From the NCBI RefSeq assembly GCF_027595985.1, contig NC_073313.1, positions 106,783,052 to 106,847,051 on the forward strand: a DNA stretch of 64,000 nt, in the 5' to 3' direction. The notes under the pieces were generated by a model, which saw nothing but the letters and a program-made list of their open reading frames with translations, was not told the origin of the DNA and ran no database searches. This stretch comes from Sorex araneus. Taxonomy: Eukaryota > Chordata > Mammalia > Eulipotyphla > Soricidae. Position 1 is the first letter of the stretch, and each line of letters starts with the position of its first letter. Positions 45,715 through 55,931 of this stretch are shown here, in pieces. The position numbers were made by a program, and so were the translations under genes.

Positions 45715-45985
45715 AAGGAGAGTCTGATAAAATCTCAGGGACAAACTAAACTGCCAAAACAAAGAAAGACTAAAATGACTGTCTGTGCTTTCAATGCACG
45801 TACGCTGGCATCAGAAGCATCTATTGAGGACCTGATGGTGCAAGTGCAGAAGATCAAGTACGACATCATTGGTCTGACCAAAACTAGAAGGCATCAATCA
45901 CATCACGCCATTTTCGACACTGGATAAGGACTGTTCCTCGGAACATGCGACAACAGAGGCGCCGGTGGTGTCAGTGTCCTTGTCA
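45709..45985 (+). pseudogene. RTE endonuclease N-terminus, inverted fragment
   Basis: The frame reads KMTVCAFNARTLASEASIED, then VQKIKYDIIGLTKTRRHQ and HAIFDTG, a stop at about 45925, then GLFLGTCDNRGAGGVSVLVN. These are the first endonuclease motifs of RTE proteins, with K in LTKTRR where the catalytic Glu of the LTETRR motif is expected. The fragment breaks off after VLVN at about 45985, close to where the minus-strand body resumes (FSILVVYAP) after a small gap. Confidence 0.88.
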
Positions 45986-45993
45986 ATTTATAT

Positions 45994-46879
45994 AAGTATG
46001 TATATAAAATCTTTGAATAGTATTAGTATGAAATAAGAGAAAAGGGATAATCTCATATATTTTAGTTAAAAATTAGATGACTTTTTGGTTTGGGGATTAA
46101 GGAAAAGGATCAAATCAATGATTATTTTATTTTGGACTACTAAGAGTGTAATAGGTTGTTTACTCAGTTTTGAACACTACCTTCAAATATACACCTGCTT
46201 CTCCAACAGAGTTATATGAACTGAGATTAAATTATTCTTGTTGAGAATTGCAGAGATTGACATCAAATATGCCACATGAACATAAAATTCTGGGATCTAT
46301 GACAAACCCCTTACTCCAATGCAGAATAAACCAGCTAAGGCATATTTAAAAACATCCCACATACATACAATGGTGGTCACTTCCAGTTTCCTTTTACTAT
46401 ATCCTTTGAGCCAAGTTTCAAAAATCACTGGCCTCTGAACCTCTACTGAAATACAAAGCATTTTGTTATTATTAGTTGTTCTATACAAGTGTATTTTGTT
46501 TCTTACTGAAAAAAAACCAAATAGTTCACATATTCCAGCCTTCTGTAAAGCTATAAAGGTCATCTCACATAACTGTAAGCAATTAAATATAGTATAAAAT
46601 GAGTTTTGCTATTAACCACCTATAAAGATTAGTTCAAATGTTAACAAGTTCCTAGAGATGGTTCTATATTATCCTAGGTCCTTTAATCACAATAGTGGAG
46701 ATTCAAACACCTCCCTGTACTTTTATTTGAATGACAAATAAATTTCTACTGTTTTTCAGACATTAATTTGGATTCTATTTTTATATCACCTACGCATTGC
46801 ACTGGCAGCCACAAAAATAAAATACTTTTTTAGTTAATTAGCTAATTGTGATTTAAAAGTTATTGATAGTTTATTCTTA
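45994..46879. other. AT-rich, no gene recognised
   Basis: An 88-residue minus-strand frame at 46297-46563 has no motif I know and no clear splice context. Confidence 0.38.
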
Positions 46880-49260
46880 AACATATTATGTTGTAGTAAT
46901 GATCCGACCATCAGTGTCAACATCCTCCACCAGTTTTTCTAAGTTCTTTCCTGCCCCTCACCCCCACATGTCAACTCGACAAGCACATTTCAAAGTTCAG
47001 TGGTTATAGTTCGGGTCTCCTGTTTTCAGTATTGTGATGTGCTATGTATAGCTGGATTATAGCTATGCCTTATAGCTATACCCTTCCCCCACATTACCAA
47101 TGTACCCAAGGCCCCTGATCGCTACTCCCTCATTACTTCTCTTTCTCACCACATTCCTTATCCCATCGATTTCTTTCCTTCTCTGTCCTTTTTCCTATAC
47201 TCTTGTGTCAAATGTCATCTAGGTATCCCTATTTTAAGGCATTAAATTTTCTGTCTTATCATTCTGTATACCATGATAAACAAGGTCATTCTGGGTTTGT
47301 CCTACTTCTGGATTACTTCACTCAATGCACTCAATGCAATATCTTCTAGTTCTATCCCAACAGAAAGTTGCCCTTCTGCCTCTTGCACCAATATTCCTCT
47401 TTGCTGGACTCTGTTTTGTTAATTTGGCTGAGCAAGGAAATGGCCAGAGCAGAATATCTGTTTCAACAGCACCAAAACTAAACCAACTAAAAATAACCTA
47501 GAATCTTCAACTTGAGGAGTCATTATGAGACTCACTAAGGGAAGAGTCAAGGGAAGAGTCAAGGGAAGAGCTTCAGTGAATCCTGGGGTAGGTGGTAGGC
47601 AGGCCCAGCTGACACACCCCTTAAAGGCAAAAGTTAAGGGAGTCTCCTGGTGCTTTAGCTAGGAACCCCCTCTCCCTGCCCCAGAGTTGATGTTGGAAGG
47701 AGATGAAAAGCAATGACAGTGGAGGAAGCAATAACCCCCCCAACAAATACTGCCCCCCAACAGTTCTGTGGTCAACTTCCTGAGAAAATATAGTGTAATT
47801 TAGTTTTCTTTCATGAAAGTTTACATTAAATGTAGGTTAATATTAAATGTCTTTCAACAAACAAACAAAAAAAAACGGAGGAGTCTTCTGGTGTTTGAGA
47901 AACTCCCCTTCTCCTGCCCCTCCCTCAGAGCTGGTGTTTAGAGGATAAGAGCAAATTGCATGATTTAAACTTATCTTGTATATGCATAGTATTGCAATGT
48001 GTATATATACCACATATTCATAATCTATTCATCTGTCTTTAGACATTCGTATCATAGCTATTCTATCAAGAGCTGCAATGAGTAATAGTGTGGAGTTTTT
48101 ATTTTGAGTAAATATTTTTGTATTCTGGAGGTAGATACCCAAATCTGGAATTGCTGGGTCATATGACAGTTCCATTCTAGGTTTACTGAGCGCTCTTCAT
48201 ACTGTTTTCCAAAGAGATTGTACAAGACAATATTCCCGCCAGCAGTGAATGATAGTTTGTTTTTCACCACAAACTTATCAACACTAATTGTTCCATATGT
48301 GATATTCTTAATGGTGTGAGATAATATCTTATTATCTTGATAAGTAATGCACATTTTTATGAGTTTATTGCTTATGTGCTCATCTGTCTATCTTCCCAGT
48401 AATACTTTCTTTTAATTTCCTCTCCCCATTTTGAGAGGATTTTGGAATTTATTTTTTGTTAATCTTTGTGAGTATCTTATATAACCTAGATATAATAGGA
48501 AGTTATCTCACTACCTAATTTAGGATTTACTATAAAGCTGTAGTGATTAAAACAGCATGGTACTAGTATGAACATAGGCTCTCTGATTAAAGAGTCAGAA
48601 TCAAATACCCAAAGACAAGCTCCCATGTTTATTTATTTATTTATTTTTATTTATTGCATTTTGGGTCACACCCAGCGTTGCACAAGGGTTACTCCTGGCT
48701 CATGCACTCAGGAATTACTCCTGATGGTGCTCAGGGACCATATGGGATGCTGGGAATCGAACCCGGGTCGGCCGCGTGCAAGGCAAACGCCCTACCCGCT
48801 GTGCTATTGCTCCAGTCCCAAGCTCCCATACTTATAGACAGCTACTTTAAGACAAAGCTTAAAATATGAAATGAAGTAAACATAACCTTATCAACAAATT
48901 GTGCTGAGAGAACTGGATACCCACATGTATAAAAATAAAGCTGGATCCATATGTCACACCTTACATTCAAAGTGGATCAAAAACCTTAAGATTTGATTAA
49001 AAATTATAATGTACACTGAAATAAATATAGGTGGAATACTCCAAAATTTGTACCTCAAAGGATTCTTCAGTGATATGATGCCACTGATAAAGACAACAGA
49101 ATAAAAATTAAACATTTGGACTACATAAAGTTAAAGTGTTTATGCATAACAAAGAAACACAGGCTAAAATTAAAAGACAACTAACTGAATGAGGGAAATA
49201 TTTGTATTCAACATATCAGATAAGTTAATATACAGAGTATTTAGAGTGCTAACAAGGAAA
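46880..49260 (-). mobile_element. Old L1 with inverted 5' segment and internal insertions
   Basis: Positions 46880-48512 are antisense 3' UTR and ORF2 end of an old mammalian L1 (cccccacattaccaatgtac, then tgggtcatatgacagttcca, then cgccagcagtgaatgatagt). At about 48513 it flips to sense ORF2 (gattaaaacagcatggtact, later ggatacccacatgtataaaa, gcataacaaagaaacacagg), ending near 49260. Order and polarity again fit twin priming. About 47400-47960 is foreign sequence with a gggaagagtcaa triple repeat (47537-47572); a SINE lies at 48627-48818. Confidence 0.75.
48627..48818 (-). mobile_element. SOR SINE with 11-bp TSD
   Basis: A TTTA-rich tail (48630-48655) leads into antisense gggtcacacccagcgttgca, gaccatatgggatgctggga, gaacccgggtcggccgcgtg and gctgtgctattgctccagtc. 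caagctcccat flanks it at 48616-48626 and 48819-48829. Confidence 0.93.
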
Positions 49261-50004
49261 TCTTGAAGGCCTAGATTTCCCCCAAATCTTTACTGTCATA
49301 TGTACTCAGCTACAACCAATAAAAATATCCCATATGATAAGCACGTAGAGAATTTTATGCCATCTTGTCCAATTGATCTTCTCGACAAAATATTTGAAAT
49401 AGCTGCTTTAGCATGATGGTCACTTGCACATTTACTAATTAGGCATACTATCTCCAAATTTCATTAGTATAAAATGCTCAAAAGTTAAATGTGTCTTTTA
49501 AGTCCAATATCTGACATGAAACCTTTAAGCATACAGTCACCAGACTCACTTATTCTATGCAAGCACTAGTTCAAGTGATCTTAAAGATGCTTTCGCCACT
49601 AGAAAAATTTACTGGGAGAGTTGTAATATGAAAATAATTTCTTTGTTCACAGCAGATGCAATATCACCCCATTACTGACTATGGACTTTTACAAAAACTT
49701 AATTGATATCAGTTCCTGTTACAAAGTATAGTAACCATTGATACCTATTTTAGCATAAGATTTTCTGTCTCTATGGTCTAAATATCTACCTTGTTTTGTT
49801 TGTTTTGCTTTGCTGTGTTTTGTGGGATTAAAAACCTCCTATATTCATATCAACCTATTTGATCTTTTTCTCCAGAGACAAATGATCATATAGAGCAAAT
49901 TAACATATTAACTATTGGAAACTTTCTTATGCTTATTTCTTTGTAATATTTAATTACTTTAACAAATAGTTATTAAACACCTTGGTGAGGATAGGGAGAT
50001 CTCT
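49261..50004. other. AT-rich, no gene recognised
   Basis: Unique-looking sequence; a tttgttt/tgttttg patch lies near 49795-49820. Confidence 0.4.
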
Positions 50005-50135
50005 CAAAGGGTTCAAGCACATACTTTACATGCAGGTGACCTCAGTGTGATCCCTTGAGCATCCTGAGAACTGAGGTGGGCGTGGTCCTACAGCACCAGC
50101 AGGTATTGCTTACAGGACAAAAAATAGGGAAATAC
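50005..50135 (+). mobile_element. Old SINE remnant
   Basis: ctctcaaagggttcaagcac, gtgacctcagtgtgatccc and gagcatcctgagaactgagg follow the SINE layout at low similarity. Confidence 0.5.
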
Positions 50136-50717
50136 ATTACTATATGCTAGGCACTACTGTACTAAAAGCTGGAAACAAGTAGGGAACAGAATATTATATG
50201 TCTCACTTTTATTTTAATCAAAATATTGCATGAATAAAAATAAGCTTACAAATCTGATAATTCATATGGAGGAGAAATGTATCCTGCGAGTATATACAAT
50301 TGTATTTTTGACTACTTGGATTTGTTAAGAGAGATTTTCTGAGAAGTAAATACTTAGCCCAGAGTCAAAACATGAGTAGAGTTGACCCAGCAACAGAAAA
50401 AAGAAATGTATTCCAGAGGTTGAAATAAAATGTGAAAAAAGCTTTGTTCTACCATCATATCACACTTTCAGAATAAAAATAGCTACAACAACTGGACCAG
50501 AGAGGTTGAGATAAACATTGCAGTGTGAGCTAAGACTGAAAAGTTAGGGAAGACGCAGATCATAGAGGATCCAATTGAGAAAGTTAATTATTTTTCTTTC
50601 TAATAACGTAATTTGAAGGATTTAACATACTAAGCAGACCCACCACTCCTGATACTAAAAGTTAAAATATAAATAAAAAATTCACAAAAATAGCATATAT
50701 TAAAGACAATAGGGCTA
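50136..50717. other. No feature recognised
   Basis: AT-rich, without coding frames or repeats I can name. Confidence 0.38.
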
Positions 50718-50960
50718 TGTAAGCACTGTTGTCCCGTTGTTCATCAATTTGCTCAAGTGGGCACCAGTAATGTCTCTATTGTGAGACTTGTTACTGTTTT
50801 TGACATATTGAATACGCACGGATAGCTTGCCAGGCTCTGCCGTGTTTGCAGAATTCTCTCAGTAGCTTGCCAGGCTCTCCAAGAGGTTCAGAGGAATCGA
50901 ATCCGGGTCGGCTGCATGCAAGGCAAGCCTCTTACCCGCTGTATTATCGCTCCAGTCCAG
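50718..50960 (-). mobile_element. Long (RTE-tailed) SINE, minus orientation
   Basis: Antisense tail (ttgtcccgttgttcatcaat), RTE-leader-like block (gatagcttgccaggctctgc) and head (cgctgtattatcgctccagt) are all present. Confidence 0.88.
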
Positions 50961-51374
50961 GCTAGTGATGGTGAACTATGCCTGGGCAGGGCAAAGTCAG
51001 AGGAAACTCTGGTGGAGGTCCATAGTGGTCCTGACAGGATACGTAAGAAAGGCTTAAAATTCAGAGGGGTGGGAGATCTTCTAAAATAAATTTTTGCCAA
51101 CTGTTTTCTTTCATGGGAGTATTTTATAATTTTGGTCTTAACGTGAAATTGGGTACAGATTCATAAGGATGTGCTGACTAGAAGACAAATTCAGAAAAGT
51201 TTTTACAAATTATAAAGTGCTAACAATGATAATTATTAAGATTAGAGGACCTAAATGTCAGCTAGTTTCCTTATACTTTACGTTTTCTGAGTTTTGTGGT
51301 TCTGGAAGAGAGTAGAAAGTTCCAATAAGGTTATCTCCACTCATATTTAGTTTTCAATATTTGGAAATAGGATG
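50961..51374. other. No feature recognised
   Basis: Mixed sequence between two SINEs. Confidence 0.35.
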
Positions 51375-51389
51375 TGACACAAGCATATT

Positions 51390-51559
51390 TTTTTTGCTTT
51401 TGGGGTCACACCCAGCAATGCTCAGATGTTACTCTTGGCTCTACACTCAGGAATTACTCCTGGCGGTGCTTGGGGGACCAGATGAGATGCCAGGGATTGA
51501 AGCCAGGTCAGCCGAGTTCAAGGCAAACGCCCTACCCACTGTACTGTCTCTCCAGCTCC
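51390..51559 (-). mobile_element. SOR SINE with 15-bp TSD
   Basis: T-run tail, antisense ggggtcacacccagcaatgc to ctgtactgtctctccagctc. tgacacaagcatatt flanks it at 51375-51389 and 51560-51574. Confidence 0.92.
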
Positions 51560-51699
51560 TGACACAAGCATATTGATAGTCACGTTTTTAAGATATTTGC
51601 AATATCAACTTGATATTGCCAAGGTTTTTTTTTAACCTTTAGATAGATAAAGAAATTACTACAAAACTGAAAAGGCAAACTAACGGTATCTGTACATCA

Positions 51700-52140
51700 T
51701 ACATGTGACAATGTTCAATTTGTAAAATATGTAAAAAATAGACACAACTGAAATTTTCAATGACAGATAAATGGATGATGAAGCTCTGTTGTATATACAC
51801 AATAGAATACTAGTCAACTTTAAGAAAAGATAGAATCATGCAGTTTACTTCAAATTGGATGTAACTGCAAGGTTTCATGCTGAGCAAAACAAACCAAAGG
51901 AAGGAAGATAATCACCAGACGACCTCACTAATCTATGTTGATAGAATAAAATAAGAATATAGAAAATATAAATTGATAATTAATTCTGGGTGTTGGACTA
52001 CAAATTGCAAACAACTGATTTGGTGGTTATAAGCATTTGGACTCAGGAGCAGGGGTAGAGGTCTTGAACATTTTGGTGAAACTAAGGTAGGGTAACTGTG
52101 CACACCAATGTCAACATCATTATAAAAACATCACCTTAAT
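51700..52140 (+). mobile_element. Old L1 3' end
   Basis: acagataaatggatgatgaa, tgtatatacacaatagaata, gatgtaactgcaaggtttca and a weak 3' UTR (gaggtcttgaacattttggt) are sense L1 ORF2-end features. Confidence 0.65.
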
Positions 52141-52169
52141 TATAATTTTAAATAGGGCAAAATACCTGA

Positions 52170-52436
52170 ATAAACACTTCTCTAAAGCATATATGTTGGT
52201 AAGATAGCCCACAGATATATTAAAATACTCAAAATAATGTATTATTTGGGAAAAGCAAATCAAAGCCACAACATATCACCCAATACTAGTGACAGCTGTT
52301 TGTTATCCAAAGATTGGAAGTAAGTGCTGGCAGGAATGTGTGGAAAACGAAACATATTGTACCATTGCTGCAAATGTAAAATTGTGCAGCCACTATGGAG
52401 AATGGTATGAAGATTCCTTAAAAAATAAAAGATGGT
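52170..52436 (+). mobile_element. Old L1 ORF2 end, first half (continues at 54235)
   Basis: tgaataaacacttctctaaa, gggaaaagcaaatcaaagcc and gcagccactatggagaatgg are classic sense L1 ORF2. Homology breaks near 52436 and resumes at 54235 (gatccatatgatccagaaat), so 52437-54234 is an insertion. Confidence 0.72.
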
Positions 52437-52449
52437 AGCTTTTTAGAAG

Positions 52450-52732
52450 GGGGAGATTATTTTTTTAGTTTGTAGATATCAGTCATGCAACATCTCCAAA
52501 CTCTACAGCACTGGCAATGCAGTAGTAGCACACCATACTGGATTAACACATAATATTAACCTGTAACAGTGTCTTTGTAATCCCTCAAGCAAGGGCTTAA
52601 ATATCCACATGGTGAGATACAACAATTTTCACTAATTTTTTAATGAAATATATTTGATAATTCTGTTAGCCATTTATGGATAACAAGCAATATAAAAAAT
52701 ATTGTGGCCCTGCCATTGGAGTAGGCTTGAGG
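52450..52732 (+). mobile_element. Part of an old L1-like element (continues at 54086)
   Basis: tatttgataattctgttagc near 52650 matches 34384, and the continuation at 54086-54220 (ggtggtgggtttagtgtttg, then tcatcatgaacaacttagta) matches 34510-34590. The element was split by the insertion at 52733-54074. Confidence 0.5.
52722..52732. repeat. TSD of the 1.34-kb insertion, left copy
   Basis: taggcttgagg, repeated at 54075-54085. Confidence 0.75.
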
Positions 52733-52952
52733 TGTATCACTGTATCACTGTCATCCTGTTGTTCATTGGTTTACTGGAGCAGGCACCAGTAACGTCTCCA
52801 TTTGCCTCAGTCATGAGATTTTAGCAGTCTCTACTTACTCATCTTTCCCAACAATTGGAGGCTTATTTCAGGGTCAGGGCAATGAGACCTGTTATTGTTA
52901 CTGTTTGGGGCATATCAAATACACCACGGGGAGCTTGCCAGGCTCTGCCGTT
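52733..52952 (-). mobile_element. RTE-derived element with extended leader, SINE-like
   Basis: Minus orientation. It starts with the tail (tgtatcactgtatcactgtc, atcctgttgttcattggttt) and the ggcaccagtaacgtctccat block, but then holds about 90 bp not in the other long SINEs. Read in element orientation, that extra part (ctcattgccctgaccctgaa, then gatgagtaagtagagactgc and taaaatctcatgac) aligns with the RTE leader at about 44967-45011 plus 45715-45745. The ccaggctctgccg block follows. No tRNA-like head is present. Confidence 0.78.
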
Positions 52953-54074
52953 TATTTAAATTACATTAAAAAGTTTATTTGCTATACTTTAGCGTAAAAA
53001 TTTTTCTAAGTTTGTTAAGAGAAAATTGTCTACCGTTGCCTCATATTGTTTCAATAATGACTTCATATGGTGAATTAATATCGTCTCATCACAATTATTA
53101 CTATTTTGCATCTGAAATATATTCATCCTTAAAGGTCTAATGAATAGCCACATCCCAAAGTTCACTCTGGAATTTCTTTGGGGGGCAGACTTTAACTAAA
53201 AACTCAATCATCAATAGATAACAGAGCTTTTGTAATGATTTACTCAAGTGAACTTTGAAAATTCTGAGGTTTTCAGTTTTAAATATTCTCTTTTTCTGTT
53301 TTGTACAAAGAGCCAGCACTGTTTGCTCTTAAGGCAGGGATCTTGGACGATCACTGAGAGGAAGTTCACTCAATCTCCAACCTCACATAATGACAAAAAC
53401 AGTCGGTGCACACTCGGATGCCGTTTATTTCCAGATCAGACCACGATGGTTAGAGCAGATATGGCCAAAGCTAGATCTCTGACAAGATTTTCTCAGATGG
53501 TTTCAAAAGAGTTGCTGCAGTCCACCTGGTTTCCTCAAACACAATGAGGCAGAAAACAGCCTTAAAAAATCCTATCTCCCAAAGCATTTGTGAATTCCAC
53601 CTGTCTGAATTTAGTGCGAATTCTTTTTTTTTTCTTTTTGGGTCACACCTGGTGATGCACAGGGGTTATTCCTGGCTCTTCACTCAGGAATCACTACTAG
53701 CGGTGCTCGGGGGACCATATGGGATGCTGGGAATCGAATCTGCGTCGGCAGCGTGCAAGGCAAACATCCGACCTGCTATGCTATCGCTCCAGCCCCCAAT
53801 TTAGTGGAAATTCTTAAAAATATGTGAGAATCACTTTTCTCATTCATGATGCTGTTCATGCGCAACTTTCCTTTATTTCTTGATTCATCAGAGTCACCAG
53901 CCACCAGGCAGGCTTCCATGACTACACCTTGTGATGGACCACGAGATCAATCCAGGGATGGACTTCTCCAGCACCCCAGCCTTGCCTTAATGTTTTAATG
54001 TTTAATGTTTATCTTAATGTAAAATTAATATTTACATGATAATCATGTAACTATAACAAAGACAAACATTTTTA
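52953..54074. other. 1.1 kb of non-repeat sequence co-inserted with the RTE-tailed element
   Basis: The TSD encloses not only the RTE-tailed end but also this stretch up to 54074, so it appears to have been carried along, or to be a separate insertion. No protein is recognised; a 99-residue plus frame at 53248-53547 has no motif. A small ttaatgtttaatg cluster lies near 53985-54020. A SINE sits at 53626-53797. Confidence 0.5.
53626..53797 (-). mobile_element. SOR SINE with 18-bp imperfect TSD
   Basis: Antisense gggtcacacctggtgatgca to gctatgctatcgctccagcc. aatttagtgcgaattctt (53608-53625) and aatttagtggaaattctt (53798-53815) flank it. Confidence 0.9.
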
Positions 54075-54085
54075 TAGGCTTGAGG
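54075..54085. repeat. TSD of the 1.34-kb insertion, right copy
   Basis: taggcttgagg, matching 52722-52732. Confidence 0.75.
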
Positions 54086-54234
54086 GGTAGTTGGATAAAT
54101 GGAGACAATGGTGGAGGGAAGGTGAGAGTGGTGGTGGGTTTAGTGTTTGAATATTGAATGCCTGTAACAAATCATCATGAACAACTTAGTAAACTACATT
54201 GTTTAAATAAAACTTTTGGAAGAAATTTTTAAAA

Positions 54235-54655
54235 ACAGAGATCCATATGATCCAGAAATACCACTTCTAGGCATTCATGTGAAAGACTAATTTGAAATGG
54301 TATTCACAACCCTATATTCATAGCCATATTATTCTTAATAAGACCTGGAGTCAACTTAAATGCCCATTGACAAACAACTAGGCAAAAACCTTTTGTCTAT
54401 ATACTCTGTATATAGATTATTGCTCTGCTGATACCACAGAGGAAATCGTGCCGTTTCGTAAAATGTAGTTGAGTTTCAAGTAATTGTTATAAGTGAAATA
54501 AGTTAGGAAGTGAAAGAGTGATTGGATTGTTCTAACTAGAATTTGTTCCAAGTAGAATTTGTGGAATATTAATAACTAAAGATAACAAGAAAACAAACAG
54601 CAAGAAACAACCAAAATAATTTCTAGACTTTGGTAAAACTATGGTGATTGCAGAA
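54235..54655 (+). mobile_element. Old L1 ORF2 end, second half
   Basis: gatccatatgatccagaaat, attcatagccatattattct, caacttaaatgcccattgac are the next sense L1 features after 52436, giving a once-continuous old L1. Confidence 0.72.
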
Positions 54656-54680
54656 GAAAGGGGGAGAGCATGGGACAATT

Positions 54681-54699
54681 AAGAAGAATCTGTGATAGT
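54681..54699. repeat. TSD of composite element, left copy (19 bp)
   Basis: aagaagaatctgtgatagt, repeated exactly at 55392-55410. Confidence 0.95.
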
Positions 54700-55391
54700 C
54701 ATCCGAGCCGCGGGGGGCGGGGGCACTGGAGTGGGGCGGCGCCAGCCCAAAACTCCAAGTGGTCCCGGCCGCCGGAAGTCACGCCCTCGACCCACCCTCG
54801 GCCCCATCTTGATGCCACAATCCACAAAGAAGCGGCAGGCATTCTGGTGAGCAACACGGCCCGGACAATGCTCCGGACCCGAATCGGGGCCAGCAACACC
54901 GGGGGGCTGGAAGGAGGAGGTGCCGCCAGCACACCTTCTCCAGATGGAACCCTGGCGACACTGAGCAGCAACTAACACGGCTCCAGGATTCGGGACTGGG
55001 ACACATCCGAGCCTTTTCTAAAACCTGAAAACATACAATCTTTTAATGAAAACTAATTATCAATTGCCTCCTTATTAGGGTTATCTTGTTTGGGGATATA
55101 ACTCCCACAACAATAGTGAGTTTTGTGTTGAAATATGGAACGTAATCAAGGTGAAGAGAAAATAAATTGAAATTCATCAGTTATACAGTTGGGGTGGGGG
55201 GCGGGGAGTATACCTGGGATTTTGGTGGTGGAATATGGGCACTAGTGAAGGGATGGTGTTTGAATACGGTATAACTGAGACATAAACCTGAGAACTCTGT
55301 AACTTTCCACATGGTGATAAAATTTTTAAAAAAATAAAAATTAAAAAAAATAACCAAAATAAAGAAAAACAAAACTACAGAGATTAAAAAA
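54700..55391 (+). mobile_element. Composite L1-tailed element, full-size, 19-bp TSD
   Basis: 692 bp. The very GC-rich head (gagccgcggggggcgggggc, then a CpG-rich part to about 54960) differs from the head of 45025-45701, while gagcagcaactaacacggct, the middle block (atagtgagttttgtgttgaa) and the L1-like end (ttggtggtggaatatgggca, cacatggtgataaaattttt, A-rich) are shared with the other copies. The CpG-rich head would suit a promoter. Open frames in the head are a by-product of GC content. Confidence 0.9.
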
Positions 55392-55410
55392 AAGAAGAAT
55401 CTGTGATAGT
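55392..55410. repeat. TSD of composite element, right copy (19 bp)
   Basis: Exact repeat of 54681-54699. Confidence 0.95.
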
Positions 55411-55588
55411 GTGATGGAACTAAAAATTTGATAGGAATAGTAACAGTTACATAGAAGTACAGGTATTAAAGCTAAACCTCTGAAATTCCATAATAGTAAA
55501 AGCCAAATTAAAACTATTTTTAAAATATTTTTCAGACTTGAACATGTCGTGAATTGAGATGAAGTTTAAAGTCTAAAGTGCAATGTCT

Positions 55589-55771
55589 GTGGCTGGAGCT
55601 ATAGCACAGTGGGTAGGGTGTTTGCCTTGCATGCGGCCGACCTGGGTTCGATTCCCAGCATCCCATATGGTCCTCTGAGCAACGCCAGGGGAAATTCCTG
55701 AGTGCAGAGCCAGGAGTAACCCCTGAGCATCGCCAGGTGTGACCCAAAAAGCAAAAAAAAAATAACAATAA
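55589..55771 (+). mobile_element. SOR SINE, near-consensus, with 15-bp TSD
   Basis: Best-preserved short SINE here: polymerase III A box tagcacagtgg at 55602-55612 and B box ggttcgattcc at 55645-55655, the catcccatatggtcctctga body, and a gcaaaaaaaaaataacaata tail. taaagtg-c/t-aatgtct flanks it at 55574-55588 and 55772-55786. Confidence 0.95.
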
Positions 55772-55800
55772 TAAAGTGTAATGTCTCCAAAGCTCACTTT

Positions 55801-55931
55801 AAGTGGAAGGAAGAAAGGAAGGAAGGAAGGAAGGAAGGAAGGAAGGAAGGAAGGAAGGAAGGAAGGAAGGAAGGAAGGAAGGAAGGAAGGAAGGAAGGAA
55901 GGAAGGATGGAAGGAAGGAAGGAAGGAAGGA
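55801..55931 (+). repeat. (GGAA)n microsatellite
   Basis: About 30 copies of ggaa with one agaa near the start and one ggat near 55905. Long enough to be highly variable in length between individuals. Confidence 0.98.

Larger units (their letters stand above)
40205..45985 (-). mobile_element. RTE-clade LINE (RTE1_Sar-like) with inverted 5' part, twice interrupted
   Basis: Three pieces make up one RTE copy. The 3' end lies at 40205-40312 and the coding body at 41930-44375, both on the minus strand; the leader and endonuclease start lie at about 44395-45985 on the plus strand. The minus body is split by a 1.6-kb L1 (40329-41913) and the plus part by a composite element (45025-45701), each with its own TSD. 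The order of the inverted part, leader next to the body and endonuclease fragment on the outside, is that of twin priming. A possible 8-bp TSD for the RTE itself is atttatat (40194-40201 and 45986-45993). The protein pieces resemble nematode and shrew RTE polyproteins closely. It is dead. Confidence 0.85.

Noticed and set aside
53248..53547. 99-residue plus-strand frame as a gene
   Set aside because: No motif, no splice context and biased composition; left as part of the co-inserted segment.
54670..55006. Several 75-101 residue frames on both strands
   Set aside because: They lie in the GC-rich head of a composite retroelement and are a composition effect.
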